Source: JACQHC01 sp035559715
GTDB taxonomy: Bacteria > Gemmatimonadota > Gemmatimonadetes > Gemmatimonadales > GWC2-71-9
Direction of reading: 5' to 3'
Length of the DNA: 10,358 bases
NCBI GenBank assembly: GCA_035559715.1
Contig: DATMAW010000191.1
Coordinates: 1-10,358, forward strand
The position numbers and the translations under genes are program-made. Below, piece after piece: positions 1 through 5,298 of the stretch. Every line of letters begins with the position of its first letter. Within the stretch, counting starts at the first letter, position 1. The notes under the pieces were generated by a model. The model was not told where the DNA came from. It was given only the letters and a program-made list of their open reading frames with translations, and searched no databases.

Positions 1-253
1 GGAAGATCTCGACCTCGACGCGGGTGGCCGGGGAGCCCGCGCGACGGAACGGCGCCGCCTCGAGCGGCGGATCGAGCGCGGCGTCGTCCCAGCCAATGAG
101 CCAGCCGCAAAACTCGATGGAGTGATACTGGTTGAGCGGGAGCTGCTCGGCGGAGCACCAGATGCGGTAGTACTCGGGCGCACCCAGCCGCGCCTCGACG
201 GGGTGGAGTGTGGCGGTCGTGCCGGCGCCCGGTTTCTGTGTTCGCGTGGTCAT
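1..253 (-). CDS. Unknown conserved protein, N-terminal 84 residues, runs off left edge
   Basis: Reading the minus strand from the ATG at 253-251 gives an open frame to the left edge with strongly G/C-biased third positions. It starts MTTRTQKPGAGTTATLHPVE, continues with APEYYRIWCSAEQLPLNQYH and an aromatic-rich CGWLIGWDDAALDP segment, and ends RRAGSPATRVEVEIF at the edge. I do not recognise the family. There is no signal peptide or membrane segment, so it is probably cytosolic. No good ribosome binding site precedes the ATG; a GTG two codons upstream (259-257) is an alternative. That the frame is genuinely coding is supported by a degenerate second copy of residues in the IGWDDAAL to RVEVEIF stretch at about 4411-4548 in the same orientation. 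The C-terminal part lies outside the window. By comparison with the second copy it probably continues with a segment like LTVDGKLASLVELLGDDPRE. Confidence 0.72.
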   Translation of the reverse strand, partial: MTTRTQKPGAGTTATLHPVEARLGAPEYYRIWCSAEQLPLNQYHSIEFCGWLIGWDDAALDPPLEAAPFRRAGSPATRVEVEIF

Positions 254-572
254 GCCCACGGCCGTGCGGTGCCTGCTGTTAGCTACAGCGGCGGGGCTGA
301 AGGGAGTGTGAAAAACGGATAAATCGGCGCTACGCGTCCATATTCACGCCATCTGTGGAGTACTCACGAACGCCTCGGGGAGCGTTCAATGCTTCGAAAC
401 GACGGTTTGAGCGAGACAACGCCGGGGGGCTCGGTTACGGCGTAGCCCCGTTCTTGCGTGGCTTGCCAGGCCCTGGCGTGTCGGACCGCCACTCACCAAA
501 ATCAATCGTTGTCGCATACGTAGCAGTCCCTGGCCGATCGCGGGCGCAGAGCGTCCCCCCGGTGCCACCACT
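254..572. other. Divergent intergenic region with short inverted repeats
   Basis: This is 319 bases between the divergently transcribed left-edge gene and the methyltransferase at 573. Short frames cross it on both strands but none has convincing codon bias. It holds three inverted repeats: GAACGC/GCGTTC (368-373 and 382-387), GGGGCT/AGCCCC (426-431 and 444-449), and GCCAG/CTGGC (465-469 and 473-477). It also holds the 8-bp palindrome GAGTACTC (358-365) and a locally A-rich stretch at 310-324. Promoters for both flanking genes should lie here, but I could not place convincing -35/-10 pairs. Confidence 0.5.
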
Positions 573-1196
573 ATGTCCAACGAAGACGTCTACGCTGCAG
601 GGCTGCTGAATCGGGCGCTGGATCCCGCCACGCAGCCACCAGAGATTCAGGCCTTCTTGCGCGCCGAGGTGGAGCTTCTCCACGGCGTGATCGCGGAAGG
701 CATGCGCGTGATAGACATTGGCTGTGGCTTCGGCCGTCATCTCATCGAGCTTCGTAACCGGCTGCGACTCGGCGTGGGCGTGGATTACGAGCACCGCTAC
801 ATCGTGGACGCGCTCCGCCGGGCCCGAGCCCCGCATCTTCACTTTATCACGGGCGATGCCACCGCGGTTCCCCTGGCGATGGCCTTCGACTTCGCGATAT
901 GCATGACCAACACCTGGGGCACGATGAGCGACAAGGCTGCCGTGCTGAGAGAGATGCGGCGTCTCGCGCGCGTGCCGGGAACGCGCCTTCTCTCGGTGTT
1001 TGCAATCGCGTCGGTCCCGTCGCGCCGGGAGTGGTACCGCCGGCTGGGACACGCAGTTGCGCAGGAGACGAGCGAGTACCTTGCGTCCGAGGACGGCTTT
1101 CGGTCCGAGCACTTCTCGGAGGCCCGCCTGCGGAGCCTCGTGGGCGACTGTGAGATCCGCCCGCTCGCCGACGTGGCCTACGTCGTCACGTTCTGA
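573..1196 (+). CDS. Class I SAM-dependent methyltransferase (207 aa)
   Basis: This is a soluble Rossmann-fold methyltransferase that should transfer a methyl group from S-adenosylmethionine; the acceptor is unknown. Motif I is clear as VIDIGCGFG at residues 46-54. The acidic residue ending strand 2 is D71 in GVGVDYEH, a GDATAVP segment (94-100) corresponds to the adenine-contacting loop, and DFAICMTNTWG (106-116) fits motif IV. About 207 residues is usual for a minimal class I enzyme without an accessory domain, and there is no signal peptide. The ATG at 573 is the first start giving the full fold, but its ribosome binding site is weak. A 439-codon antisense frame over the same DNA is a high-GC shadow. 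The gene is followed, after 126 bases, by a secreted protein with which it shares no obvious function. The methyltransferase call is firm; the substrate is unknown. Confidence 0.9.
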   Translation: MSNEDVYAAGLLNRALDPATQPPEIQAFLRAEVELLHGVIAEGMRVIDIGCGFGRHLIELRNRLRLGVGVDYEHRYIVDALRRARAPHLHFITGDATAVPLAMAFDFAICMTNTWGTMSDKAAVLREMRRLARVPGTRLLSVFAIASVPSRREWYRRLGHAVAQETSEYLASEDGFRSEHFSEARLRSLVGDCEIRPLADVAYVVTF

Positions 1197-1259
1197 GGCC
1201 CTGCGGGGCGCAAGAACCAAGCTGTCATGAAGGGACGCGCTCGGCGCCGCCTGTAACGT

Positions 1260-1288
1260 TTGTGTGGCGGCGGACGTGCGGATACATT
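1260..1288 (+). promoter_or_regulatory. Possible sigma-70-type promoter for the secreted protein at 1323
   Basis: TTGTGT at 1260-1265 and TACATT at 1283-1288 are separated by 17 bases and match the -35 and -10 consensus at 3/6 and 4/6 positions. Transcription would begin near 1295, giving a leader of under 30 bases before the ATG at 1323. The match is only moderate. Confidence 0.3.
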
Positions 1289-1322
1289 GAAGCGGTCGTG
1301 GCCGGCGGCCGGCAGCCGACTC

Positions 1323-1793
1323 ATGCTTCGGACCACGCTCTGCTCGCTCGGCATCCTCATACTCCTCGGTGCCGTGGCACGTAGGCCCTTGGCCGCGCAA
1401 GACTCCACCTGCTCGTACGACCGATGCGCCCTGGCGCTGCATCGCACGTTTTGGTCTCAATACCTCGTCCGCGGCGACAGCGCCGTGCGCGTGGCGAGAA
1501 TTGGCTTCCGCGCGCCGAACCTCGCTGAGTTCGCCGCTCGAGAAGACTCTGCCGGCACCTACATCCGGCGGTTCCAATCCTACCACACGAGCGGGAATTG
1601 GCTCTCCCTCCTCGGTTCCCTGACGGCAGCCGCGGGTCAGATTCTTGTCTATGAGTCGCGAGAGGACGCGGTTGGCAGCGTCATGATGTTGGTCGGCGTG
1701 GGTGTGATGATCACCGGCACCGAGCGATCCCGCCGAGGGCGCAACGCGCTGCAACGGGCCATCTGGTACTACAACCGCACCCTGCCCAGGTAG
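1323..1793 (+). CDS. Small secreted or periplasmic hypothetical protein (156 aa)
   Basis: An N-terminal signal peptide is evident: after MLRTT comes the hydrophobic core CSLGILILLGAVA, and cleavage is likely after LAA in RRPLAAQDSTC. The start was set at the ATG at 1323 because it places the signal peptide at the very N-terminus; a TTG at 1260 would add 21 unlikely residues. The mature part begins with a CSYDRCAL segment, two Cys four residues apart that could form a disulphide. It ends with two hydrophobic helices around WLSLLGSLTAAAGQIL and GSVMMLVGVGVMITG, followed by a basic RSRRGRNALQRAIWYY tail. This pattern is familiar from uncharacterised exported proteins of environmental bacteria, but I cannot give a function. 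The stop lies inside a hairpin, and a GTG of the next gene follows after 23 bases. Confidence 0.72.
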   Translation: MLRTTLCSLGILILLGAVARRPLAAQDSTCSYDRCALALHRTFWSQYLVRGDSAVRVARIGFRAPNLAEFAAREDSAGTYIRRFQSYHTSGNWLSLLGSLTAAAGQILVYESREDAVGSVMMLVGVGVMITGTERSRRGRNALQRAIWYYNRTLPR

Positions 1794-1812
1794 GGCGGCC
1801 GGGTGTTGGGTT
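1773..1812 (+). terminator. Imperfect hairpin over the stop codon at 1791-1793
   Basis: The stretch pairs as AACC / GGTT (1773-1776 and 1809-1812), CACCC / GGGTG (1778-1782 and 1801-1805) and GCCC / GGGC (1784-1787 and 1793-1796). Small bulges separate the stems and the loop is AGGTA. It has no U-run, so it is not a classical intrinsic terminator. It could attenuate transcription or translation between the two genes, or be chance in GC-rich DNA. Confidence 0.25.
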
Positions 1813-1816
1813 CCTG

Positions 1817-2140
1817 GTGGAGCACCGCGGCGCAGGAGCCGACTACGTCGTACTCGGCTGGTGGGATCGCGAGAACGAGCTGCCGACTCGCGTCGTCGTG
1901 CGTGAGCATGCCTCTGAAGCGCCGTGGCGGCCGGCTCGAGCGTCGGAGTCGTTCTGCGTCTGGGACCTACAGGTTATCGGCTTCGAGCGCGACGCATACG
2001 TGAGCACGGTCCTCGCTCCGGACGCCGGGCCCGACGCTGTTGAGGCGTACCTCGCACACAACCTGTCCGTGGATGGGAACACGGTGCCAACAGGATTTCC
2101 GTCCAGCGGGACCATGAACGAACGGCGGCTGCCCCCATGA
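1817..2140 (+). CDS. Small cytosolic hypothetical protein with LGWWDREN motif (107 aa), possibly N-terminally truncated
   Basis: The frame has strongly G/C-biased third positions. Its protein-like core reads ADYVVLGWWDRENELPTR, then SFCVWDLQVIGFERDAYV, and ends with EAYLAHNLS. There is no signal peptide or membrane segment. I do not recognise a named family. The first conventional start in this frame is the GTG at 1817; upstream the frame is open back to a TGA at 1652-1654 but offers only CTG codons. The codons just before the GTG (GVGFLVEHRG when read through) look continuous with the protein, so the gene may have lost its N-terminal part or its start may be unusual. The last 20 or so residues after the LSVDG stretch look low in structure and may be extension past an old stop. 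Its TGA overlaps the ATG of the next gene (ATGA, 2137-2140), which points to coupled translation. Confidence 0.6.
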   Translation: MEHRGAGADYVVLGWWDRENELPTRVVVREHASEAPWRPARASESFCVWDLQVIGFERDAYVSTVLAPDAGPDAVEAYLAHNLSVDGNTVPTGFPSSGTMNERRLPP

Positions 2141-2925
2141 AGCTGAGCGGGACCATCACCGTGATCCTCCTTCTTGCCGGTAGTCGAGATGCTGCCGGCC
2201 AGGTTGCCACTTGTCGTCTCGCGCCAAGGCCCTACGGCTTCGGCGGTCTCTGTCGGCTCGACCAGGCCCAGGGCGATCCCGGTGGGCCTGCCCGCATTCG
2301 ATTACCAGACAGCGTGCGGGTCTGGACGACAACCGGCCCGCGAGACGAGCCGCCGTGGCGAGGCAACATGTCCTTGTCCAACACCGAGGTCTCCTTCGAG
2401 ATCGCGCCGGCCGGTGACGCCACGAATCGGACCGGGCTTGTATTGCGGACCGGAGTGTTCTGGCTGCCGGTGATCGAGTGGCGGCAACTCGACTCCGTGC
2501 AGGCCACCTGCGCTGCATGCGAGCGCACCGCGAAGGACGTCTTGCTGGTGCTGGATCTGGTCAGTGTGCCACCAGCCAGTGAGGATGACATCCGTATTCT
2601 GCGTGGTGCGCTGGCGGGGCTCGATGGCATCGTCAACTGGAACCGTGAAGAGGCTCAGAATTGTCCCAGCGTGGACCGGGCAACGACCGGTCTCTTTTGT
2701 TTGCTCTACGGTGCGGTGGAGCGACAGATGGGCCGCTACCATCATCGCCAACCTGCGCTGGAATTGGTGCGGGCGGTCATCGGTGAGCGCTGGCGGGATC
2801 GTATCACCAGCCATCAGATCGTGGATTTCAACAATCACCCGGCGACCACGATCGCTGATCTCAGGACCGTGCTCCAGGAAGCGCTGGACCGAGCCACGGC
2901 GCAGGCTCGGTCTCCCCGGGAGTAG
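2137..2925 (+). CDS. Secreted Cys-containing hypothetical protein (262 aa)
   Basis: The protein begins MKLSGTITVILLLAGSRDAA, a signal peptide with likely cleavage near residue 21, so it is exported. The part from about 25 to 145 is rich in beta-type sequence and holds C26, C39 and a CAAC pair (C125, C128). The part from about 150 to 255 looks helical: DGIVNWNREEAQNCP, TGLFCLLYGAVERQMG, YHHRQPALELVR, and a conserved-looking SHQIVDFNNHPATT before a final helix. C176 and C188 could pair. Similar WNR..Cp..lfC..HRrPA..VR..NN patterns occur in uncharacterised exported proteins as far as I recall; no function can be given. The ATG at 2137 has no ribosome binding site of note and overlaps the preceding stop by four bases, so it probably depends on coupling. 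The next gene converges from the other strand. Confidence 0.75.
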   Translation: MKLSGTITVILLLAGSRDAAGQVATCRLAPRPYGFGGLCRLDQAQGDPGGPARIRLPDSVRVWTTTGPRDEPPWRGNMSLSNTEVSFEIAPAGDATNRTGLVLRTGVFWLPVIEWRQLDSVQATCAACERTAKDVLLVLDLVSVPPASEDDIRILRGALAGLDGIVNWNREEAQNCPSVDRATTGLFCLLYGAVERQMGRYHHRQPALELVRAVIGERWRDRITSHQIVDFNNHPATTIADLRTVLQEALDRATAQARSPRE

Positions 2926-2978
2926 TGCACGCAGGGTCATGATGAGACGACCTGCCTCTTGCCCTTCGGGCTCACCGT

Positions 2979-3002
2979 CGAGCGTCTTCGAGCCTCCGCT
3001 CG
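2979..3002 (+). terminator. Weak hairpin between convergent genes
   Basis: CGAGCG (2979-2984) and CGCTCG (2997-3002) form a six-base stem with a 12-base loop, 54 bases after the stop at 2925. A smaller GCCC-TTC-GGGC hairpin lies just before it (2961-2971). Neither has a U-run. The position between converging genes is what one expects of a terminator, but the structure is weak. The rest of 2926-3059 shows nothing else. Confidence 0.2.
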
Positions 3003-3059
3003 TTGGACACTTGCGGCGCCTTAGAAATGTCGTCTTCGCCCATGACGGAAACAGTCACG

Positions 3060-3452
3060 TTACGCAGAAGCACGCCGGCGCGGCGAGCGGCTCCAGATTA
3101 CCTGCACGGACAGGACGAATGCGACTAGCCCCGTCGCCCCCATAGTGAGCAGCGTCCAGATGAAGAAGAACCCGCCCGGCAGCTGAGCGAATCGCTCGCC
3201 GAGCGGCTTTCCCATGGTGTGCAACACGGGCAGCGCTGCCGAAGCGAGTCCGCCAAGCAGGAGGATGACGGAGCCGACGAACCGTTCGGGGAGCCCGACC
3301 GCTCCATACAGGTAGACGGCGAGAATCAACACGCCAACGAGAATCTCACGTCCGCCTTTCTCAATCCCGAAGACGATATCGCCGGTGAGGTGCAGCCCAA
3401 ACAAGAGGGCATTCAACAGCGAAAGGACAATTAGGACGGTGTTGTGTTTCAC
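3060..3452 (-). CDS. Small integral membrane protein, four predicted helices (130 aa)
   Basis: The start is the GTG at 3452-3450, chosen because an AAGGAG site (3463-3458) precedes it by five bases. The same open frame continues far upstream but there overlaps the DUF2306-like gene and is a shadow. The protein begins VKHNTVLIVLSLLNALLFGL and has about four hydrophobic helices: residues 5-30, a second around ILVGVLILAVYLYG, a third around FVGSVILLLGGLASAALPVL, and a fourth around GGFFFIWTLLTMGATGLVAF. It ends in a basic RSPRRRASA tail, expected on the cytoplasmic side. I recall conserved hypotheticals of this shape but no known function. It lies 44 bases after the DUF2306-like gene on the same strand, so the two probably form an operon. 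Confidence 0.8.
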   Translation of the reverse strand: MKHNTVLIVLSLLNALLFGLHLTGDIVFGIEKGGREILVGVLILAVYLYGAVGLPERFVGSVILLLGGLASAALPVLHTMGKPLGERFAQLPGGFFFIWTLLTMGATGLVAFVLSVQVIWSRSPRRRASA

Positions 3453-3457
3453 GGAAT

Positions 3458-3463
3458 CTCCTT
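3458..3463 (-). promoter_or_regulatory. Ribosome binding site for the GTG start at 3452
   Basis: AAGGAG on the minus strand, five bases before GTG. It is the strongest Shine-Dalgarno sequence in the window and fixes the start of the 130-residue membrane protein. Confidence 0.8.
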
Positions 3464-3496
3464 GATCAACCTCAGGGAAGGCCGCGCCGCGAATGA

Positions 3497-4222
3497 TCAA
3501 CGCGGTTGGGTGGCGCCGAGGACCAAGCCGCTCAAGCGGCCGCGAACGCGCACGCGCCATATCCAATGGAAGAGGAACAGGATCGGGGCGAAGGCGAGCA
3601 CGAGGAGCAGGGGCACGATCCGAACGGGCTCGGGGATGAACTTCATCTGCCCCAGGAAGAACGAGCCCGTGGCGACGAAGAGCCCGAAGCACATCCGCCA
3701 CAGATGCCGCGCCAGTCGTCGCGATCCCCGCAAGCCGCCCGCGCGAATCGCGCGCAGGTCGCCGATCGCCGCGAGCAGAATGACCGTGCCCCCGACCAGT
3801 GGCGGCACGACACGCGGGCGGCCAACGACCTTCACCGTAGGATCCAGCCATTCGGTCACGCCCACGAACAGCATCGCCACGGCGTAAGCGAATGCCAGGA
3901 CCATCAGCGCCACGTTGAAGCGTTGACCGATTCCCGGCAGAGGCTTGACCGTCGTCATCGCCGAGAAGACCAGGTAAGCGGCGAGGAACCCGCCGAAGAC
4001 CTGGCCCGGTCGGTTTTCGTACGTGCCGATTCCCGCCGCCGTGAGGCCGAGCACGACCATCGCACAGGTGAAGACCAAACCGCTCTGCTTATGGAGCCGA
4101 CCGCCCTTGGCAACGGAGAGCGAGATGGCGCCCGCGACGATGCTCACCAACCCAGCGGTAAAATGAACCGCGAGGACCAGCCACACGATACCCGACGCCG
4201 TTGCGAACGTGACTCGATCCAT
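3497..4222 (-). CDS. DUF2306-like multi-pass membrane protein (241 aa)
   Basis: A strongly hydrophobic protein with about seven predicted transmembrane helices spread from residue 10 to 230. The first helix pair ends in a short basic loop, KGGRLHKQSGLVFTCAM (39-55), which resembles the G..LHr..G..f motif of DUF2306 family proteins, whose role is unknown. Other helices include VFGGFLAAYLVFSAMTT, NVALMVLAFAYAVAMLFVGV, PPLVGGTVILLAAIGDLRA and VPLLLVLAFAPILFLFHWIW. H20 and H44 are possible ligands for a cofactor, but this is speculation. The ATG at 4222-4220 has a GGAG (4234-4231) eight bases upstream. It is the first gene of a likely two-gene operon with the 130-residue membrane protein. A long plus-strand frame over the same DNA is a shadow rich in R, E and H. 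Confidence 0.8.
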   Translation of the reverse strand: MDRVTFATASGIVWLVLAVHFTAGLVSIVAGAISLSVAKGGRLHKQSGLVFTCAMVVLGLTAAGIGTYENRPGQVFGGFLAAYLVFSAMTTVKPLPGIGQRFNVALMVLAFAYAVAMLFVGVTEWLDPTVKVVGRPRVVPPLVGGTVILLAAIGDLRAIRAGGLRGSRRLARHLWRMCFGLFVATGSFFLGQMKFIPEPVRIVPLLLVLAFAPILFLFHWIWRVRVRGRLSGLVLGATQPR

Positions 4223-4230
4223 ACAAACTG

Positions 4231-4234
4231 CTCC
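4231..4234 (-). promoter_or_regulatory. Ribosome binding site for the DUF2306-like gene
   Basis: GGAG on the minus strand, eight bases before the ATG at 4222. Confidence 0.55.
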
Positions 4235-4272
4235 AAACCAACGGGTGTGTATGGGATACCCCTACGAGCGGC

Positions 4273-4284
4273 CCAATGCATTGG
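4273..4284. promoter_or_regulatory. Perfect 12-bp palindrome CCAATGCATTGG, candidate operator
   Basis: CCAATGCATTGG is its own reverse complement and is unusually A/T-rich for its surroundings. It lies 51 bases upstream of the ATG of the DUF2306-like gene, where a repressor or activator dimer would be expected to act. Downstream of it on the minus strand, CATACA (4252-4247) and TTGGGC (about 4275-4270) could be a poor -10/-35 pair. No regulator gene is adjacent. The function is inferred from symmetry and position only. Confidence 0.4.
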
Positions 4285-4307
4285 TTTCGGCCCGCCAGGG
4301 TCCTGTA

Positions 4308-4409
4308 GCAAGGACGCTGAATGTGAACGAGGATAACCCGGGCGCCATCCGCTTCTACGAGAGCCAGGGATTCGTGACACTCGATCCCCCACAGGTCCGG
4401 CGGGCGTGA
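4308..4409 (+). pseudogene. C-terminal remnant of a GNAT-family N-acetyltransferase
   Basis: The plus strand encodes ARTLNVNEDNPGAIRFYESQ followed by GFVTLDPPQVRRA and a TGA at 4407-4409. This is the typical end of a GNAT acetyltransferase: a strand L.V...N..A, then the helix AIRFYES.GF. About 34 residues remain of a domain that normally spans about 140-170. The acetyl-CoA-binding Q/R-x-x-G-x-G/A loop is absent, and the sequence before 4308 does not resemble GNAT in any frame I checked. The remnant begins where the upstream region of the DUF2306-like operon ends, so the rest was probably lost by deletion or insertion at about 4300. It converges with another gene remnant on the minus strand. 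Confidence 0.6.
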
Positions 4410-4410
4410 C

Positions 4411-4548
4411 GCGAACTCGCGCGGATCGTCGCCCAACAGCTCGACGAGACTCGCCAGCTTGCCGTCCACGGTCAGGAAGATCTCGACCTCGACGCGTGTG
4501 ACCGGCGAGCCAGCGCGGCGGAACGAGCGCGGCGTGGTCCCATCCGAT
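4411..4548 (-). pseudogene. Frameshifted partial second copy of the left-edge gene
   Basis: On the plus strand, 4475-4524 matches 1-50 at 45 of 50 positions, and 4525-4548 matches 74-97 at 21 of 24, counted by eye. The 23 bases at 51-73 of the first copy are missing here, which breaks the frame. On the minus strand the copy reads GVIGWDHAALVPP in one frame and FRRAGSPVTRVEVEIFLTVD in another, against IGWDDAALDPP and FRRAGSPATRVEVEIF in the edge gene. Beyond the edge match it continues GKLASLVELLGDDPREFASR and runs into the GNAT remnant without an obvious stop. Upstream (above 4548) the likeness fades quickly and a TGA interrupts the frame of the first part. It is therefore a decayed, non-functional duplicate. 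Confidence 0.65.
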
Positions 4549-4658
4549 AACGCCCGCCTTCCGTGTAGTGGATTCTCACGGTCGAGCCCGCGACGATCCG
4601 GGACGCAGTCCCCGTGAATGCGGAGCGCCGCGCGACGATCACGCTCACCATGCGGAAT

Positions 4659-4663
4659 GGGAG
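4659..4663 (+). promoter_or_regulatory. Ribosome binding site for the methyltransferase at 4669
   Basis: GGGAG five bases before the ATG at 4669. It favours this start over an in-frame GTG/ATG further upstream. Confidence 0.65.
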
Positions 4664-4668
4664 CCGTC

Positions 4669-5298
4669 ATGGGCCTCTACAGTAAGTATGCTCTCCCGAG
4701 GATCATTCACTTCACGTGCGGCCTGAAGCCGAACATGCGGCAGCGCGAAAAGGTGGTGCCGCGGGCTCGCGGACGGGTGCTCGAGGTCGGCATCGGCTCC
4801 GGACTGAACCTGCCGTTCTACGATCGGTCGAAAGTGACGAAGATCTGGGGGCTCGACCCGTCGCCGGAAATGACCCGCATGGCCGCGCGAGCGGCGCGCT
4901 CGCTCGCGATCGATCTCGAGCTTATCGGCCTGCCCGCCGAGCAGATTCCGCTGGAGGACCACAGCGTTGACACGGTGGTCATGACCTACACGCTGTGCTC
5001 GATTCCCGATACGACACCCGCGCTTCGGCAGATGGCCCGCGTCCTCTCGCCTGACGGCCAGCTGATCTTCTGCGAGCACGGAGCCGCACCTGACATCGGC
5101 GTGCGCCGCTGGCAGGATCGGCTGAATCCCCTGTGGAAGCGACTCGGCGGTGGATGCAACTTGAATCGGCCGATTCCCGCGCTGATCGAAGATGCGGGTT
5201 TTCGGATCACGAGCCTGGAGACTATGTACCTGCCGGGCTGGCGACCCGCGAGCTTCAACTACTGGGGGACCGCTGTCCCGGGTCAAAGGGCCTCATGA
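4669..5298 (+). CDS. UbiE/METTL7-like class I SAM methyltransferase (209 aa)
   Basis: The start at 4669 is preceded by GGGAG, and the protein then begins MGLYSKYALPRIIHFTCGLK, a start typical of this family. Motif I is VLEVGIGSGLNLPFY (37-51), the strand-2 acid is D63 in WGLDPS, and GLPAEQIPLEDHS (87-99) with VDTVVMTYTLCSIPD (100-114) gives motifs II-IV. The C-terminal part has a CEHG segment, then RRWQDRLNPLWKRLGGGCNL and YLPGWRPASFNYWG. This layout is shared by bacterial phospholipid or ubiquinone-type methyltransferases and by the animal METTL7 thiol methyltransferases. The acceptor here is unknown; a small lipophilic or thiol compound is a guess. There is no signal peptide, but the first 15 residues are mildly hydrophobic and may touch the membrane. 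The stop overlaps the start of the META-domain gene by ATGA. Confidence 0.88.
   Translation: MGLYSKYALPRIIHFTCGLKPNMRQREKVVPRARGRVLEVGIGSGLNLPFYDRSKVTKIWGLDPSPEMTRMAARAARSLAIDLELIGLPAEQIPLEDHSVDTVVMTYTLCSIPDTTPALRQMARVLSPDGQLIFCEHGAAPDIGVRRWQDRLNPLWKRLGGGCNLNRPIPALIEDAGFRITSLETMYLPGWRPASFNYWGTAVPGQRAS

Noticed and set aside
435..1754. Minus-strand open frame of 439 codons across the methyltransferase and the secreted protein
   Set aside because: It is antisense to two genes with clear motifs or a signal peptide, has an R/H/A-rich composition with no recognisable domain, and is the kind of long shadow frame expected in GC-rich DNA.
1769..1811. Possible integron attC site (GTTGGGT at 1805-1811 with a hairpin upstream)
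   Set aside because: No matching RYYYAAC core lies upstream at a suitable distance, and the structure is shorter than known attC sites. GTTGGAC at 3002-3008 also lacks a partner, and no integrase is present, so a cassette array is not supported although the gene mix would suit one.
3040..3060. Terminator for the minus-strand membrane operon
   Set aside because: A possible six-base stem with a wobble pair exists around TGAC/GTCA, but there is no U-run and the stem is too weak to call.
3453..3851. N-terminal extension of the 130-residue membrane protein up to 3851
   Set aside because: The extension overlaps the DUF2306-like gene in another frame and is R/A/G-rich; the AAGGAG site sets the GTG at 3452 as the start.
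3506..4336. Plus-strand frame of 276 codons over the DUF2306-like gene
   Set aside because: It is a highly charged, R/E/H-rich shadow of a membrane protein on the other strand.
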